64,000 nucleotides of DNA from an uncultured Acidobacteriota bacterium (GTDB taxonomy: Bacteria; Acidobacteriota; Terriglobia; Terriglobales; Acidobacteriaceae), in contig CAILAZ010000289.1 of the NCBI GenBank assembly GCA_903832295.1, forward strand, positions 99,778 to 163,777, given 5' to 3'. A model generated the notes under the pieces. That model was not told where the DNA came from and searched no databases. It saw only the letters and a list, made by a program, of their open reading frames with translations. A program made the translations under genes and the position numbers. This document shows, piece after piece, positions 1-8,896 of the stretch (position 1 is its first letter; every line of letters begins with the position of its first letter).

Positions 1-279
1 CACGCTCGCATCTGCCTTGCTGCTGGAGGGCGCGGTGTAGTACACCCGGCGGAAGGCATCCATCACCCGCTGGTATTCCCGGCGCGATCGCTCGCTCTTG
101 GGCAGACCGTTCAGCTCTTCCCGCATGCGCTCCGCGTTTTCAAACTGCGAGCGCGCCTGCTGTTTGCGAACCTGCACGCTGGCCGGGAACGCGGGCGCCG
201 CCATCAGGCAAAACAAGGAAAACGCCGTCAGCCAGCGTCTCCAGGCGCGCCCTTCGATTTTTCCCCTCATCAACTGCAT
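1..279 (-). CDS. N-acetylmuramoyl-L-alanine amidase-like protein, N-terminus only (cut by window edge)
   Basis: An open frame starts at ATG 279 and runs off the left edge, giving 93 residues without a stop. A signal-peptide-like stretch (basic residues, then WLTAFSLFCLMAAPAFPA) is followed by a charged, probably helical segment containing AFRRVYYTAP and SSKADASV. I recall this kind of segment from the N-terminal region of acidobacterial cell-wall amidases, but the catalytic domain lies outside the window, so the function is a recollection-based inference. A GAGG ribosome site sits just before the ATG. It follows the lytic transglycosylase gene on the same strand with 22 bases between them, so two cell-wall hydrolases probably share a transcript. 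Confidence 0.55.
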   Translation of the reverse strand, partial: MQLMRGKIEGRAWRRWLTAFSLFCLMAAPAFPASVQVRKQQARSQFENAERMREELNGLPKSERSRREYQRVMDAFRRVYYTAPSSSKADASV

Positions 280-301
280 GGTCCTCAAAGCCGGACGCCG
301 T

Positions 302-1171
302 TCAGTCCGTGTTGGTGATTACAAGCCTGCCACGTTCGTCGCGCCGGATATGGATGGGCACCGGCATTCCACTCAACACTGCGGGAGACGCGCTCCCCAT
401 CAGACTGGTGATGCGCTTCACGTAGTTCCGAGTTTCCGTGTACGGCGGGATACCCCTGCTGCGTTCCACGGCTCCCTGTCCTGCATTGTATGCGGCCAGC
501 GACAGAGAAACATCCCCCCGGAAATTTTCCAGTAACCCCTTCAGGTGCCGTACTCCGGCGTCCACGTTCTGCGCGGCATCAAAAGGATTGTGAACGGCAT
601 ACCTCCGGGCGGTCGCCGGCATCAACTGCATCAGTCCCATGGCTCCCTTGCTGGAAACCGCGTGCGCGTTGAAGTTCGACTCCACCTTCACCAGCGCCCG
701 CACCAGTTCCGGATCCACATGGTGCCGTGACGAAGCATCTTCTATATAGCGGTCAATGTCCGCCGCGCTCACGGAGTGATCGGCCGCCGTCGCCTGTGCA
801 CCCTCACCGTTCACGCGGGGTGGCACCGCATCCATGCGCGGTCGAGACTCCATGTAGCTGGAAACTTCTCCCGCAACCGCGCGCGCCGAACGAATCGCTG
901 CCGGAGACGCCGAACGAATCGGCTTCCAGCAGTGCTCTACGTTGCTCCAGTAGGAGAGCTGCGACTGCCGCGTCGCCCGGTGCTCCGGAGCTTGCGCCGC
1001 GGAATGCGCCGGCCCGTCGTTAGTCCACACCGTGCGCCCGTTCTCTGAGGTTGGCTGTAGCGACTGCGCGCACAGCGCTCCTGCTGCCGTCAGCGCCACC
1101 AGCAAGGCGGCAGATGGCAGTGTCCGGCGCACCGTGACTCGAGATTTCCAACTGCTCTTCATCGTTTCCAT
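302..1171 (-). CDS. Lytic transglycosylase, SLT domain (GH23-type)
   Basis: A secreted murein lytic transglycosylase that would cleave the MurNAc-GlcNAc bond of peptidoglycan in the periplasm. The N-terminus has a basic stretch and a hydrophobic segment (LPSAALLVALTAAGA) typical of a signal peptide; the cysteine after it is not in a good lipobox. The C-terminal half is an SLT domain: the catalytic glutamate is in ALVKVESNF (about residue 164), followed by GAMGLMQLMPATA and SLAAYNAGQGAVE, all hallmarks of the family. A short GRTVWTND segment after the signal peptide resembles the DUF4124 element seen in other transglycosylases. The start is uncertain: ATG at 1171 or 1162, or GTG at 1180, none with a strong ribosome site. 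The amidase-like gene follows directly. Confidence 0.9.
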   Translation of the reverse strand: METMKSSWKSRVTVRRTLPSAALLVALTAAGALCAQSLQPTSENGRTVWTNDGPAHSAAQAPEHRATRQSQLSYWSNVEHCWKPIRSASPAAIRSARAVAGEVSSYMESRPRMDAVPPRVNGEGAQATAADHSVSAADIDRYIEDASSRHHVDPELVRALVKVESNFNAHAVSSKGAMGLMQLMPATARRYAVHNPFDAAQNVDAGVRHLKGLLENFRGDVSLSLAAYNAGQGAVERSRGIPPYTETRNYVKRITSLMGSASPAVLSGMPVPIHIRRDERGRLVITNTD

Positions 1172-1399
1172 GGGGTTCACTCAGCCCGGCGCAGGCGGAC
1201 GGAAACACTCTCCCAGAGTGACTGGATTATAAGTCCGGGTAAGCTGCGCAGCAATCATTCAGACACAGGGAATCCAGTAAGTGAAGGGGGTAAAACACGT
1301 ACAAAGCCCGGAAAAAGACGGAAATGACGCCACCGGCGGTTACGAGGGTTCAGGGCTGGTTGGGTTGGCCCCTCAAAAACTTTTCCCAGCACAAAAATA

Positions 1400-1422
1400 G
1401 CCGGACGCCTGGAGCGTCCGGC
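1400..1422 (-). terminator. Intrinsic terminator after alaS
   Basis: A perfect 9-bp stem (GCCGGACGC / GCGTCCGGC) with a 5-nt loop lies 16 bases past the alaS stop. Read on the minus strand it is followed by TATTTTTG. Confidence 0.85.
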
Positions 1423-1438
1423 GTTCTGCGATTGGCGA

Positions 1439-4138
1439 TTAGCCGAGCAGCGTTTCCACCACCGCGGGGCTTTCCTTCAGCGCCTGGTCCAGCGCTTCAG
1501 GATTCTTGCCTCCCGCTTCGGCCATATCCGGGCGTCCTCCGCCGGAGCCACCCACCTTCTGCGCCACCAGTCCCACAATCTTTCCGGCCTGGAGTTTCGC
1601 AGTCAGGTCCTTGGTCACCCCGACAATGACAGCAACTTTTCCCTCGGTCACCGAGCCGATGATTACCACTCCCGATCCGAGCTTATTGCGGAAGTTGTCA
1701 ACGAGCGTTCGCAACTGCGTGCGGTCCAGGTTATCGGCACGATGCGCCAGAACCTTCACGCCTTTCACTTCCTTCACATTCTCATCCGCGCTCGCCACCG
1801 CCGAGGCCGCCGACTTCATGCGAACCTGGTCCAGCTCCTTGCGCAGCTTCTTCACCTCTTCGTCGCGCCGCTCCAGCTCCTGCCGGAAGGCCTCTGCCGG
1901 AGACAGATCGCTGCGTCCCGCATAGGTCGAGACCAGCCCCTCCAACTCATGATCGCGCCGGAAGTGATACAGCGACTGCTCGCCTGCTACCGCCTCAATC
2001 CGCCGCACTCCGCTGGCAACGCTCGACTCCTTCAGCACCTTGATCAGCCCGATCTCTCCCGTCGCCGCCACGTGCGTGCCGCCGCAGAGCTCGGTTGAGA
2101 AATCGGCAATCTTCAGCACCCTTACCTTCTCGCCATACTTCTCGCCAAACAGCGCCATCGCGTGGTACTCGCTCACCGCCACGTCAATCGGCACATCCTC
2201 AATCGTCTGCACCTGCTGATTGCGCAGCACCTCGCGGTTGGCAATGTCCTCTATCTCCTGCAACTCCCCGTCGCTTACCGAGGAGAAGTGCGAGAAGTCA
2301 AAGCGCAGATACATCGGCGACACCAGCGACCCCGCCTGCTTCACGTGGCTCCCCAGCACCTGCCTCAGCGCCGCGTGCAGCAGGTGCGTCGCCGTGTGAT
2401 GTCTCCGCGTGGCGTTGCGCAGCTCGGCATTCACCACTGCCACCAGCTTCTCTCCCACTGCAATCGGCTTCCGCGCCGTCACCTTGTGCGCGCGAACGCC
2501 CTGCACCGGTGAGTGCACGCCCTCCACCTCGGCCACCACCACCGTCCGGTCGCCGGAGTACAGCCATCCCTTGTCACCCACCTGTCCGCCGCTCTCGCTG
2601 TAAAATGGAGTGTGGTCCAGCACAATCTCTCCGGCCTGTCCCGCCGCCAGTTGCTGCACCCCTTGCCCTTCCGCAATCAGCGCCAGCACCTCGCAGCCCG
2701 CCGACTCCATCTGCCGGTAGCCTTCAAACGTCGTCTGCGGCAGCGCCGCAAACACCGGAGACGCCGTCTTCTGCGAGCCGCCCTTCCACGATGCCCGGGC
2801 CGTGGTTTTCTGCTCGTCCATCGCCGCGTCATACCCGGCCTTGTCAAAGATCACGCCATGGTCGTGTGCCGCATCCACCATAAAGTCGAGCGGAAGCCCA
2901 AACGTGTCGTAGAGCTTGAAGGCCTCACTCCCCGGCAGCGTGTTGTTCTCTGCATGCTCCAGCAGTTCCTGCAGCTTCGCCAGTCCCACGGCCACCGTGC
3001 TCGCAAACCGCGTCTCCTCGCTCTCAATCACCTTGGCCACCCGCGCCGCGGATTCCGCCAGCTCCGGATACGCCCCCGCCATCTCCTTCACCACCGCCTC
3101 CACCATCTTGTAGAGAAACGGTTGCGTCTGTCCCAGCAGCCGCCCGTGGCGGATCGCTCTCCTTATAATCTTGCGCAGCACGTAGCCGCGCCCCTCGTTC
3201 GCCGGGAGAATCCCATCACTGATGAGGAACGTTGCTGCCCGGCTGTGGTCGGCGATCACCCGCAGTGAGCCTGCGCTGGTTGATTTCTCCTCCGCCTTCT
3301 TCTTCCGTGCCCCCGTCAGCTCCGCCGCCCGTTCAATCAGCGGCACAAACAGGTCCGTATCGTAGTTGCTCACCACTCCCTGCAGCACCGCGGTCACCCG
3401 CTCCAGCCCCGCCCCGGTATCAATCGAAGGCTTGGGCAGCGCATTCAGCACGCCCTCGGAGTTGCGGTCGAACTGCATGAACACCAGGTTCCAGATCTCC
3501 ACGTAGCGCCCGCACTCGCACGGAAACTTGCACTCGCCCGCCGCGCACTCTGCCAGCTTCTTGTCGCTGGAGGCGATCCCCATGTCGTAGTGAATTTCCG
3601 AGCACGGGCCGCACGGGCCGGTATCGCCCATCTGCCAGAAGTTCTCCTTCATCCCCATTTCGAAGATGCGCTCCGCCTTCACCCCCACGCCGATCCAGTA
3701 GCCGTAAGCCTCATCGTCGCGGGAAACCCCGTTCTCCCCCCGAAAAATGGTGACGTAGAGCTTTTCCGCCGGCATGTTGAACCAATCCGGCGAGGTAATC
3801 AGCTCCCAGGCGTAGGCAATGGCGTCCTGCTTGAAATAATCGCCGAAGCTGAAGTTCCCCAGCATCTCGAAAAACGTGTGATGGCGGTTCGTGAAGCCGA
3901 CATTCTCAAGATCGTTGTGCTTGCCCCCGGCGCGCACGCATTTCTGTGAAGTCGTGGCACGCGAGTAGTCGCGCTTTTCCGCGCCCAGGAACACGTCTTT
4001 GAACTGGTTCATCCCCGCGTTGGTAAACAGCAGGGTAGGATCATTCGCGGGAACCAGCGAGGAGCTATGCACCTGGCGGTGTCCCTTCTGGACGAAGAAG
4101 TCCAGGAACATGCGTCGAACATCATTTCCGGTTGGCAT
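1439..4138 (-). CDS. alaS: Alanyl-tRNA synthetase
   Basis: Charges tRNA-Ala and edits mischarged Ser/Gly-tRNA-Ala in the cytoplasm. The N-terminal class II catalytic domain shows [17 protein letters not shown] and [18 protein letters not shown]. The editing domain has the zinc HxxxH motif in [14 protein letters not shown] (about residue 578) and its CGGTH partner (about residue 685). The C-terminal DHHA1 part ends with [13 protein letters not shown]. From the ATG at 4138 the protein is 899 residues, close to the family's usual 875-900; the frame stays open upstream to 4303, but those residues do not resemble AlaRS and the conserved part begins at [15 protein letters not shown] cysteine-rich insert ([13 protein letters not shown]) sits in the catalytic half. 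Monocistronic, with its own terminator; divergent from the PilZ gene. Confidence 0.97.
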   Translation of the reverse strand: MPTGNDVRRMFLDFFVQKGHRQVHSSSLVPANDPTLLFTNAGMNQFKDVFLGAEKRDYSRATTSQKCVRAGGKHNDLENVGFTNRHHTFFEMLGNFSFGDYFKQDAIAYAWELITSPDWFNMPAEKLYVTIFRGENGVSRDDEAYGYWIGVGVKAERIFEMGMKENFWQMGDTGPCGPCSEIHYDMGIASSDKKLAECAAGECKFPCECGRYVEIWNLVFMQFDRNSEGVLNALPKPSIDTGAGLERVTAVLQGVVSNYDTDLFVPLIERAAELTGARKKKAEEKSTSAGSLRVIADHSRAATFLISDGILPANEGRGYVLRKIIRRAIRHGRLLGQTQPFLYKMVEAVVKEMAGAYPELAESAARVAKVIESEETRFASTVAVGLAKLQELLEHAENNTLPGSEAFKLYDTFGLPLDFMVDAAHDHGVIFDKAGYDAAMDEQKTTARASWKGGSQKTASPVFAALPQTTFEGYRQMESAGCEVLALIAEGQGVQQLAAGQAGEIVLDHTPFYSESGGQVGDKGWLYSGDRTVVVAEVEGVHSPVQGVRAHKVTARKPIAVGEKLVAVVNAELRNATRRHHTATHLLHAALRQVLGSHVKQAGSLVSPMYLRFDFSHFSSVSDGELQEIEDIANREVLRNQQVQTIEDVPIDVAVSEYHAMALFGEKYGEKVRVLKIADFSTELCGGTHVAATGEIGLIKVLKESSVASGVRRIEAVAGEQSLYHFRRDHELEGLVSTYAGRSDLSPAEAFRQELERRDEEVKKLRKELDQVRMKSAASAVASADENVKEVKGVKVLAHRADNLDRTQLRTLVDNFRNKLGSGVVIIGSVTEGKVAVIVGVTKDLTAKLQAGKIVGLVAQKVGGSGGGRPDMAEAGGKNPEALDQALKESPAVVETLLG

Positions 4139-4365
4139 ACAGGTCACTTTCAGTGAATCCCCAGCCCCGCCAAAAAGCCGCGCCAGATGCGCGGCGGCAA
4201 CGCTCAGGGAAGACGAAAAGATGATTCTAACATCATGATAAGAGGCTGGAAGCAGGGTACGTAATAGGAAGGTGTCTCCGTGATTCACCTTAGTGGAAAA
4301 CACCCCGATTGCTGAGACAATTCCTAGTTGATCGGCAATCCTCCGTTATCTGCCATGAGGGAACC

Positions 4366-5196
4366 TTGAACTTCGCAGGCGGCATAAACAATCCGCTCCA
4401 GGTAGTCCCGAAGCGGCGCGAGGCACGGCTGCCCGCCGCGCTCTACGTTCGGATGTTAGGAATTGACGCCAACGGCAAAGCCTTCCATCAGTCCGTGATG
4501 ACCGTCGATATCAGCCTCTCCGGTGCGCGCGTCACCGGGCTCACCGCAGACTTGAATCCCGGAGACATCGTCGGACTCCAGAGCAGCGGCGAAAAGTGCC
4601 GATTCAAAGTCGCCTGGGTTCAGAACATCGGCAACGGCACCATCGACGTCGGACTCCAGTCCCTAGAGAAGGGCACCAGCCCCTGGCGCGAGAAGTTGCA
4701 GAAGAATCCGGACGAAGGCGGAGAGCGGTATCCCTGCAACGGCTCTGTCTCCTTGCGTTCCGCCGCCTTCGCAACCCCCATCTGGGGAACCCTGCGCGAT
4801 ATCAGCGCCGGCGGGTGCTACGTCCAGTGCGTCAACGTCGCCGCCGTCGGAGAAATCGTCAGCGGCCAGTTCACCCTCAACGGCATCAGCATCAACGGTG
4901 TCGCCGAAGTCTGCACCTCCCGCTCCACCGTCGGAATGGGCTTGCAGTGGTGCGATCTCGGATGGGACGGCCAGACCAAGCTCAACAACATTCTGCAAAT
5001 CCTCTCCGCCAATCCCACGGAGACCAATTCCAACAAAATCCAGGCGCTCGCCCAGCTTGAAAAACTCCACCAGCTCGTCGTCGCCCTTCGCGAACGCATG
5101 GAAAGCAACCACACCCTGGTCACCGTTGAGATGATTGGACGGCTTGCCGACGCCCAGGAGAAACTCTCCGAAGCGTTGAAGAGCGTGCAAGGTTAG
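4366..5196 (+). CDS. Tandem PilZ-domain protein
   Basis: Two PilZ-type domains in a soluble protein of about 276 residues, likely a cyclic-di-GMP receiver or a degenerate relative. The first domain has the RxxxR-like start PKRREARLPA and the D-x-S-x-x-G motif as VDISLSGARV. The second has LRDISAGGCYVQ, but its RxxxR element is not obvious, so only the first domain may bind the nucleotide. A helical tail of about 70 residues follows. No ATG precedes the domains: the frame opens with TTG at 4309, and I prefer TTG at 4366 because GAGG lies 5 bases before it. The next gene begins 2 bases after the stop. pilT elsewhere in the window makes a role in surface motility plausible but unproven. Confidence 0.75.
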   Translation: MNFAGGINNPLQVVPKRREARLPAALYVRMLGIDANGKAFHQSVMTVDISLSGARVTGLTADLNPGDIVGLQSSGEKCRFKVAWVQNIGNGTIDVGLQSLEKGTSPWREKLQKNPDEGGERYPCNGSVSLRSAAFATPIWGTLRDISAGGCYVQCVNVAAVGEIVSGQFTLNGISINGVAEVCTSRSTVGMGLQWCDLGWDGQTKLNNILQILSANPTETNSNKIQALAQLEKLHQLVVALRERMESNHTLVTVEMIGRLADAQEKLSEALKSVQG

Positions 5197-5198
5197 CC

Positions 5199-5615
5199 AT
5201 GCTGCGGTACCCTAACAACATGCGCAACTCACTTTTGTCTGCCTTGCTGCTGTTCAGCTTCGTGTCTCTTCACTCGCTCGCAGCCAACGCTCAGAGCAGT
5301 TCAGCCCCTGTCTCCCCCACCCTAATTTCCGCCGAACTCGGAACCTGCTCCGCGCTCATCACCGTGACCGGCACTGACGCCAAACCCATCTTCAACGTCA
5401 AAGTCACCACCCGCATTCGCTACGGCATGATGGGCGTCAAAAAGCTCGACCTTGAGACCTTCACCAGCGCCGGTGGACAGGTAAAGATCGCTGGCCTCCC
5501 CGAGGTTCCCAGGAAGCCCATCTTTTTCTACATCAGCAAGGATGACAAACTGGAGATTATCGAGTTCAAGCCCGACGTCCGCTGTCACTCCACCTTTGAC
5601 GTGGTCCTGAAATAG
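5199..5615 (+). CDS. Small secreted protein of unknown function
   Basis: A 138-residue protein with a clear signal peptide (SLLSALLLFSFVSLHSLAANAQ) and a mature part of about 105 residues that looks all-beta (alternating TLISAELGTCSALITVTG and FNVKVTTRIRY stretches), perhaps a carboxypeptidase-regulatory-like or Ig-like sandwich. Two cysteines (one in GTCSAL, one in DVRCHS) could form a disulphide. I do not recognise a named family. It starts 2 bases after the PilZ gene stop with AAGG upstream, so the two are probably translated from one mRNA; an internal ATG at 5220 is an alternative start. Transcription ends at the terminator just downstream. Confidence 0.7.
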   Translation: MLRYPNNMRNSLLSALLLFSFVSLHSLAANAQSSSAPVSPTLISAELGTCSALITVTGTDAKPIFNVKVTTRIRYGMMGVKKLDLETFTSAGGQVKIAGLPEVPRKPIFFYISKDDKLEIIEFKPDVRCHSTFDVVLK

Positions 5616-5622
5616 CAGTGCT

Positions 5623-6366
5623 TTATTTCGCGCGCGAGGCCGCCGCACTGGCGGCCTTTTTCGTTGCTGTTTTCTTCCGCGTCCCCGCTGCTTTCTTTGC
5701 CGCCGCAGGTTTCGCCTTCACCCGGGGCTTCGGACCAGGCAGCTCCGAGCATCTCCACATGTACCAGCTCCCAACCGAGCACCAGGGGTGCCACTTCCGC
5801 GCCTTCCGCTGCATCGCCTCTTTCTTCGGAAGCTCGCGCATCTTGTACAGCCGCTGCATCCCCTTGCGCACCCCGTAGTCATCCACCGGCAGCACATCCG
5901 GACGCCCCAGCCGGAAGATCAGCATCATCTCCACCGTCCACCGCCCAATGCCGCGCACCTGTGACACCCGCTCGATGATCTCTTCGTTCTCCATCCCTGC
6001 CAGCGCCCGCTTGTTGGGCACCGTGCCATCCAGGCACTTCGCCGCCAGGTCGCGCAGCGCCATCAGCTTGTTCTGTGACAGTCCCGCCCCGCGCAGCGCC
6101 GTCTCCTCCATCGCCAGCAGGTTCTTCGGCGTCATTTTTCCCTTCGGAAACAGACCCTCCACCCGTCCCAGGATCGCCGCCGCGGCAGACCCCGCCAGTT
6201 GCTGATACACAATCGAGCGCGCCAGCGAATAAAAGATGCTGAACTCATGCGGAATCGCCATCGTGCACGGCCCCACCTGTTCAATCAGCGCGGCCAGCTT
6301 GGCATCAGCGGCGCAAAGATGTTCCAATGCCTGCGACCACTCAGGCTGCGTCTGTGGCTTCATCAT
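5623..6366 (-). CDS. DNA-3-methyladenine glycosylase (AlkA-type, HhH-GPD) with lysine/alanine-rich tail
   Basis: A base-excision repair glycosylase that would remove alkylated purines. The helix-hairpin-helix is VRGIGRWTVEMML and the catalytic aspartate follows in LPVDDYGVRKG, as in AlkA and related HhH-GPD enzymes; IPHEFSIFYSLARSIVYQQ is the usual N-terminal element. The last 40 residues are a low-complexity basic tail (KPAAAKKAAGTRKKTATKK) resembling histone H1 tails, probably for non-specific DNA contact. The ATG overlaps the recX stop by 4 bases, so the genes are translationally coupled. The end of the reading frame overlaps the terminator hairpin of the convergent secreted-protein gene, so part of the tail is encoded by terminator DNA. 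Confidence 0.88.
   Translation of the reverse strand: MMKPQTQPEWSQALEHLCAADAKLAALIEQVGPCTMAIPHEFSIFYSLARSIVYQQLAGSAAAAILGRVEGLFPKGKMTPKNLLAMEETALRGAGLSQNKLMALRDLAAKCLDGTVPNKRALAGMENEEIIERVSQVRGIGRWTVEMMLIFRLGRPDVLPVDDYGVRKGMQRLYKMRELPKKEAMQRKARKWHPWCSVGSWYMWRCSELPGPKPRVKAKPAAAKKAAGTRKKTATKKAASAAASRAK
5637..5657 (+). terminator. Intrinsic terminator after the PilZ/secreted-protein pair
   Basis: A perfect 8-bp stem (AGGCCGCC / GGCGGCCT, 5-nt loop) runs into TTTTT on the plus strand. It lies inside the last codons of the convergent glycosylase gene. Confidence 0.85.
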
Positions 6367-6932
6367 TCATCCTCAAACGAGGGAGCCTGCTCGGCCATCT
6401 CGCGTTCCTGCTCCAGCGCGCAGAGCGTCTCGTCTTCCACATTCCAGTTGCGAAGCAATAGAACGATAATGCGGCTGCTGAATCCGGCGCGAGCCAGCAT
6501 GCGGAAGATCCGGGCCGCCTCTTTCTGATCTTTGGGCTGCTTCAGCCGTTTGCGGGACGCAAAGTCCCTCGCCAGCTTCTCCTCGTCCACCTCGCTGTAG
6601 GCTTCTTCAATCGTCTTCCCTACAACGTCCGGGTGAACGCCCTTGGCCTTCAGGTCCTGGGCCACCCGAATCCGTCCAAATTTTTCGGTGTCGCGCCGGT
6701 ATGCAGAGTAGGAAGAGGCGTAGCTGGTGTCGTTCAGGTAGCGCTGCTCTTTCAGCCGCGCGGTCACCGATTCCACCAGCAGATCGCAATTCTCCTGGTG
6801 TCCGGCGCGCGTCCGCATCAGGCGCTTCAGTTCCGCCACCGTCCGCATCCTGCGGCCCAGTGCGCCCACCGCGTACTCGTACAGCATGGCTTCCGTGTAC
6901 GTCTTTTTCGCGCCGCTCTTCTTCCATGCCAT
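6363..6932 (-). CDS. recX: RecX family regulatory protein
   Basis: A 189-residue protein with the three-helix repeat pattern of RecX, which binds RecA filaments and limits recombinase activity. Recognisable blocks are LYEYAVGALGRRMRTVAELK (first repeat, the Arg-rich 'sour-cream' helix), ARLKEQRYLNDTSYASSY and RRDTEKFGRIRVAQDLKAKG, and the third repeat ARDFASRKR. No recA lies in the window, so the usual recA-recX pairing is absent. Instead it is coupled by an ATGA overlap to the alkylation-repair glycosylase, giving a small DNA-repair operon. No obvious ribosome site precedes the ATG. Confidence 0.85.
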   Translation of the reverse strand: MAWKKSGAKKTYTEAMLYEYAVGALGRRMRTVAELKRLMRTRAGHQENCDLLVESVTARLKEQRYLNDTSYASSYSAYRRDTEKFGRIRVAQDLKAKGVHPDVVGKTIEEAYSEVDEEKLARDFASRKRLKQPKDQKEAARIFRMLARAGFSSRIIVLLLRNWNVEDETLCALEQEREMAEQAPSFEDE

Positions 6933-6982
6933 GGTGTGAACAGTTTCAAACCGATGGCAAAATTAAGCAAGCGCGCCGGGAA

Positions 6983-7453
6983 TCAGAAGCGATACACCAC
7001 GCCTGCTCCCAGCCGCAGATGCAGGTCTCCATTGTTGTAAAAATGTGTGTGGAATGCGTCAGCGCTCAGGCGGAGCCCTATTTTGCGATACACACTGGTA
7101 TCAACTCCACCGCCCAGCGCCCATGACCACGCCGTATTCGAGTTTCCGCTCAGGCTGCTCACGTGCGAGCCTCCCAGCAGGAAGCGCCCCCACGGATTGA
7201 AGCCGCGGCGCCGTTGCGGCGCCTGCACTCTCACTCCGCCCATGAATGAGTGAATTGTATTGTTGTGGCTGTAGTAGCCGCCAAAGTCGCCGTCCACTGT
7301 AATGGTCTTCCCAAGGTTGTACCCCAGGTCGCCATTCCAGCCGTTTTTGCCGGTGGTGAAGTGAGAGAAGCCAATGTAGGCTTCGCCCTTTTGTGCAAAG
7401 GCTCCCACGGAGAGCAGTATCATGCACGCACAGAGGAGGAGCAGCTTGCGCAT
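6983..7453 (-). CDS. Small outer-membrane beta-barrel-like protein
   Basis: A 156-residue exported protein. The signal peptide is LLLLCACMILLSVGAFAQ. The mature part alternates aromatic and polar residues (EAYIGFSHFTTGKNGW, YYSHNNTIHSF) and ends with GAGVVYRF, the terminal-aromatic pattern used for outer-membrane barrel insertion, so an 8-stranded OmpA/OmpW-like barrel is likely. The start at 7453 is supported by AGGAG 8 bases upstream and by the signal peptide beginning there. Its specific function is unknown. It lies between pilT and recX on the same strand, with 95 bases separating it from pilT. Confidence 0.75.
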   Translation of the reverse strand: MRKLLLLCACMILLSVGAFAQKGEAYIGFSHFTTGKNGWNGDLGYNLGKTITVDGDFGGYYSHNNTIHSFMGGVRVQAPQRRRGFNPWGRFLLGGSHVSSLSGNSNTAWSWALGGGVDTSVYRKIGLRLSADAFHTHFYNNGDLHLRLGAGVVYRF

Positions 7454-7548
7454 CCGATATCTCCTGCCACGCCCGATCACAGCTTCGGGTGGTCTAAGCC
7501 GTTGGAAGGAAATTCTCCGCGCCGGGCTGCCTCCGGCAAAATCAACGC

Positions 7549-8670
7549 CTAAAAGCGCCCAAGCTGCTGCGAGAGCTGGTCGCGGGTCGATTCCGCCGTA
7601 CCTGAAATGCCCTGTACCCGCAGCTTGAAGTCGTCCGGATTGCTCGAGTTCTCAATCGCCGTCTCGTAGGAGATCAGCCCCTTCTGCAGCAGCTCGTACA
7701 GCGACTGGTCGAAGGTCTGCATTCCATACTGCGACGTTCCCTGCTGCAGCGCTTCCTTGATGTTGCGCGTCTTCTCCGGAGTGATAATGCACTCGCGGAT
7801 ATACGCCGTCGAGATCAGCACCTCCACCGCCGGAACCCGTCCCGCTCCGTCGCAGCGCTTCACCAGCCGCTGGCTGATCACCGCCCGCAGCGTCGCCGCC
7901 AGTTGCAGCCGTATCTGCTTCTGCTCCGGAGGAGGAAAGACGCTGATGATGCGGTTCACCGTCTCCACCGCGTCCAGCGTGTGCAGCGTGCTGAACACCA
8001 TGTGCCCCGTCTCCGCCGCGTGCAGCGCCGTGGAAATCGTCTCCAGGTCGCGCATTTCGCCCACCAGGATCACATCCGGATCCTGTCGCAGGCTGGCCCG
8101 CAGCGCGCTCCCAAATGAAGGCGTGTCCACCTCCACCTCGCGCTGATTCACAAATCCCTTCTTGTCCCTGTGCAGGAATTCGATCGGGTCCTCGATCGTG
8201 ATGATGTGCTCCGGCCGAGACGAGTTGATGCGGTCGATCATCGCCGCCAGCGTCGTCGATTTGCCGGAGCCCGTCACCCCCGTCACCAGCACCAGTCCGC
8301 GTGCCTCTTCGCAAACCCGCTCCGTCACCGCCGGAAGAAACAGCTCCTCCAGCGCCCTGATCTTCGTCGGAATCACCCTCAGCACAATGCCAACATTGCC
8401 GCGCTGCTGGAACACGTTCACGCGGAACCGCCCCAGTCCGGCAGCGCCGTAGGCCAGGTCGATCTCTGCGCACTCCTTGAATTTCTGCTTCTGCCGGTTT
8501 GACATCATGCTGAACGCCATGTTCAGCATGTCCTCGCCCGTGATCCTGGGCTGGTCCGTCAATGGCACCAGTTCCCCATCCACCCGAACGTGAGGATAGT
8601 TCCCAACCTTCAGATGAAGGTCGCTTGCCTTGCGTTCTACGGCTATGCGCAGCAGATCATCGATGGTCAT
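7549..8670 (-). CDS. pilT: Type IV pilus retraction ATPase PilT
   Basis: A 373-residue hexameric secretion-type ATPase that would drive pilus retraction and twitching. Motifs in order: N-terminal DLLRIAVERKASDLHLKVG, Walker A GVTGSGKSTT, the Asp box EHIITIEDPIEF, Walker B DPDVILVGEMRDLETI, the His box GHMVFSTLHTLDAVETVNRI, and a C-terminal region rich in helices. A PilU-type paralogue is a less likely reading. The ATG at 8670 is chosen because the family begins at MTIDDLLR; the frame is open about 20 codons further. No other pilus genes are nearby. The gene is divergent from the TetR/exporter operon, with a 226-bp shared upstream region. Confidence 0.93.
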   Translation of the reverse strand: MTIDDLLRIAVERKASDLHLKVGNYPHVRVDGELVPLTDQPRITGEDMLNMAFSMMSNRQKQKFKECAEIDLAYGAAGLGRFRVNVFQQRGNVGIVLRVIPTKIRALEELFLPAVTERVCEEARGLVLVTGVTGSGKSTTLAAMIDRINSSRPEHIITIEDPIEFLHRDKKGFVNQREVEVDTPSFGSALRASLRQDPDVILVGEMRDLETISTALHAAETGHMVFSTLHTLDAVETVNRIISVFPPPEQKQIRLQLAATLRAVISQRLVKRCDGAGRVPAVEVLISTAYIRECIITPEKTRNIKEALQQGTSQYGMQTFDQSLYELLQKGLISYETAIENSSNPDDFKLRVQGISGTAESTRDQLSQQLGRF

Positions 8671-8731
8671 CGACTCTCGTCTCTTCCACAGCAAAAGTAT
8701 TCCGAAACTACCATGTCGCCTCCAGAGGCGC

Positions 8732-8885
8732 AATGAACGATCGTCGCTGCCCCGCTGAAATCATTGCAAAAGAAACACTTACAGCATAGTCCAAAAACAG
8801 AATCACAGCCTCGTTAACTTTTTACTTGACTTGAATGATCGTCGTTCGTTAATTTTACGTTGTTCAGTTAACTACGTTTACTTGA
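8732..8885. promoter_or_regulatory. Repeated motifs in the pilT-tetR intergenic region (possible TetR operators)
   Basis: GTTAACTTTTTACTTGA at 8813-8829 recurs as GTTAACTACGTTTACTTGA at 8867-8885, just before the TetR gene. GATCGTCG occurs at 8739-8746 and again at 8838-8845, each time after AATGA. A TTGACT box (8826-8831) with a 17-nt spacer to a weak TTAATT box could be the promoter. Autoregulation is usual for TetR proteins next to exporters, but which of these sites is the operator cannot be decided by eye. Confidence 0.4.
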
Positions 8886-8896
8886 GGAACTACGTT

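Noticed and set aside
98..535. Plus-strand frame crossing the amidase-like and lytic transglycosylase genes
   Set aside because: It is antisense to two genes with recognised features and has no signature of its own.
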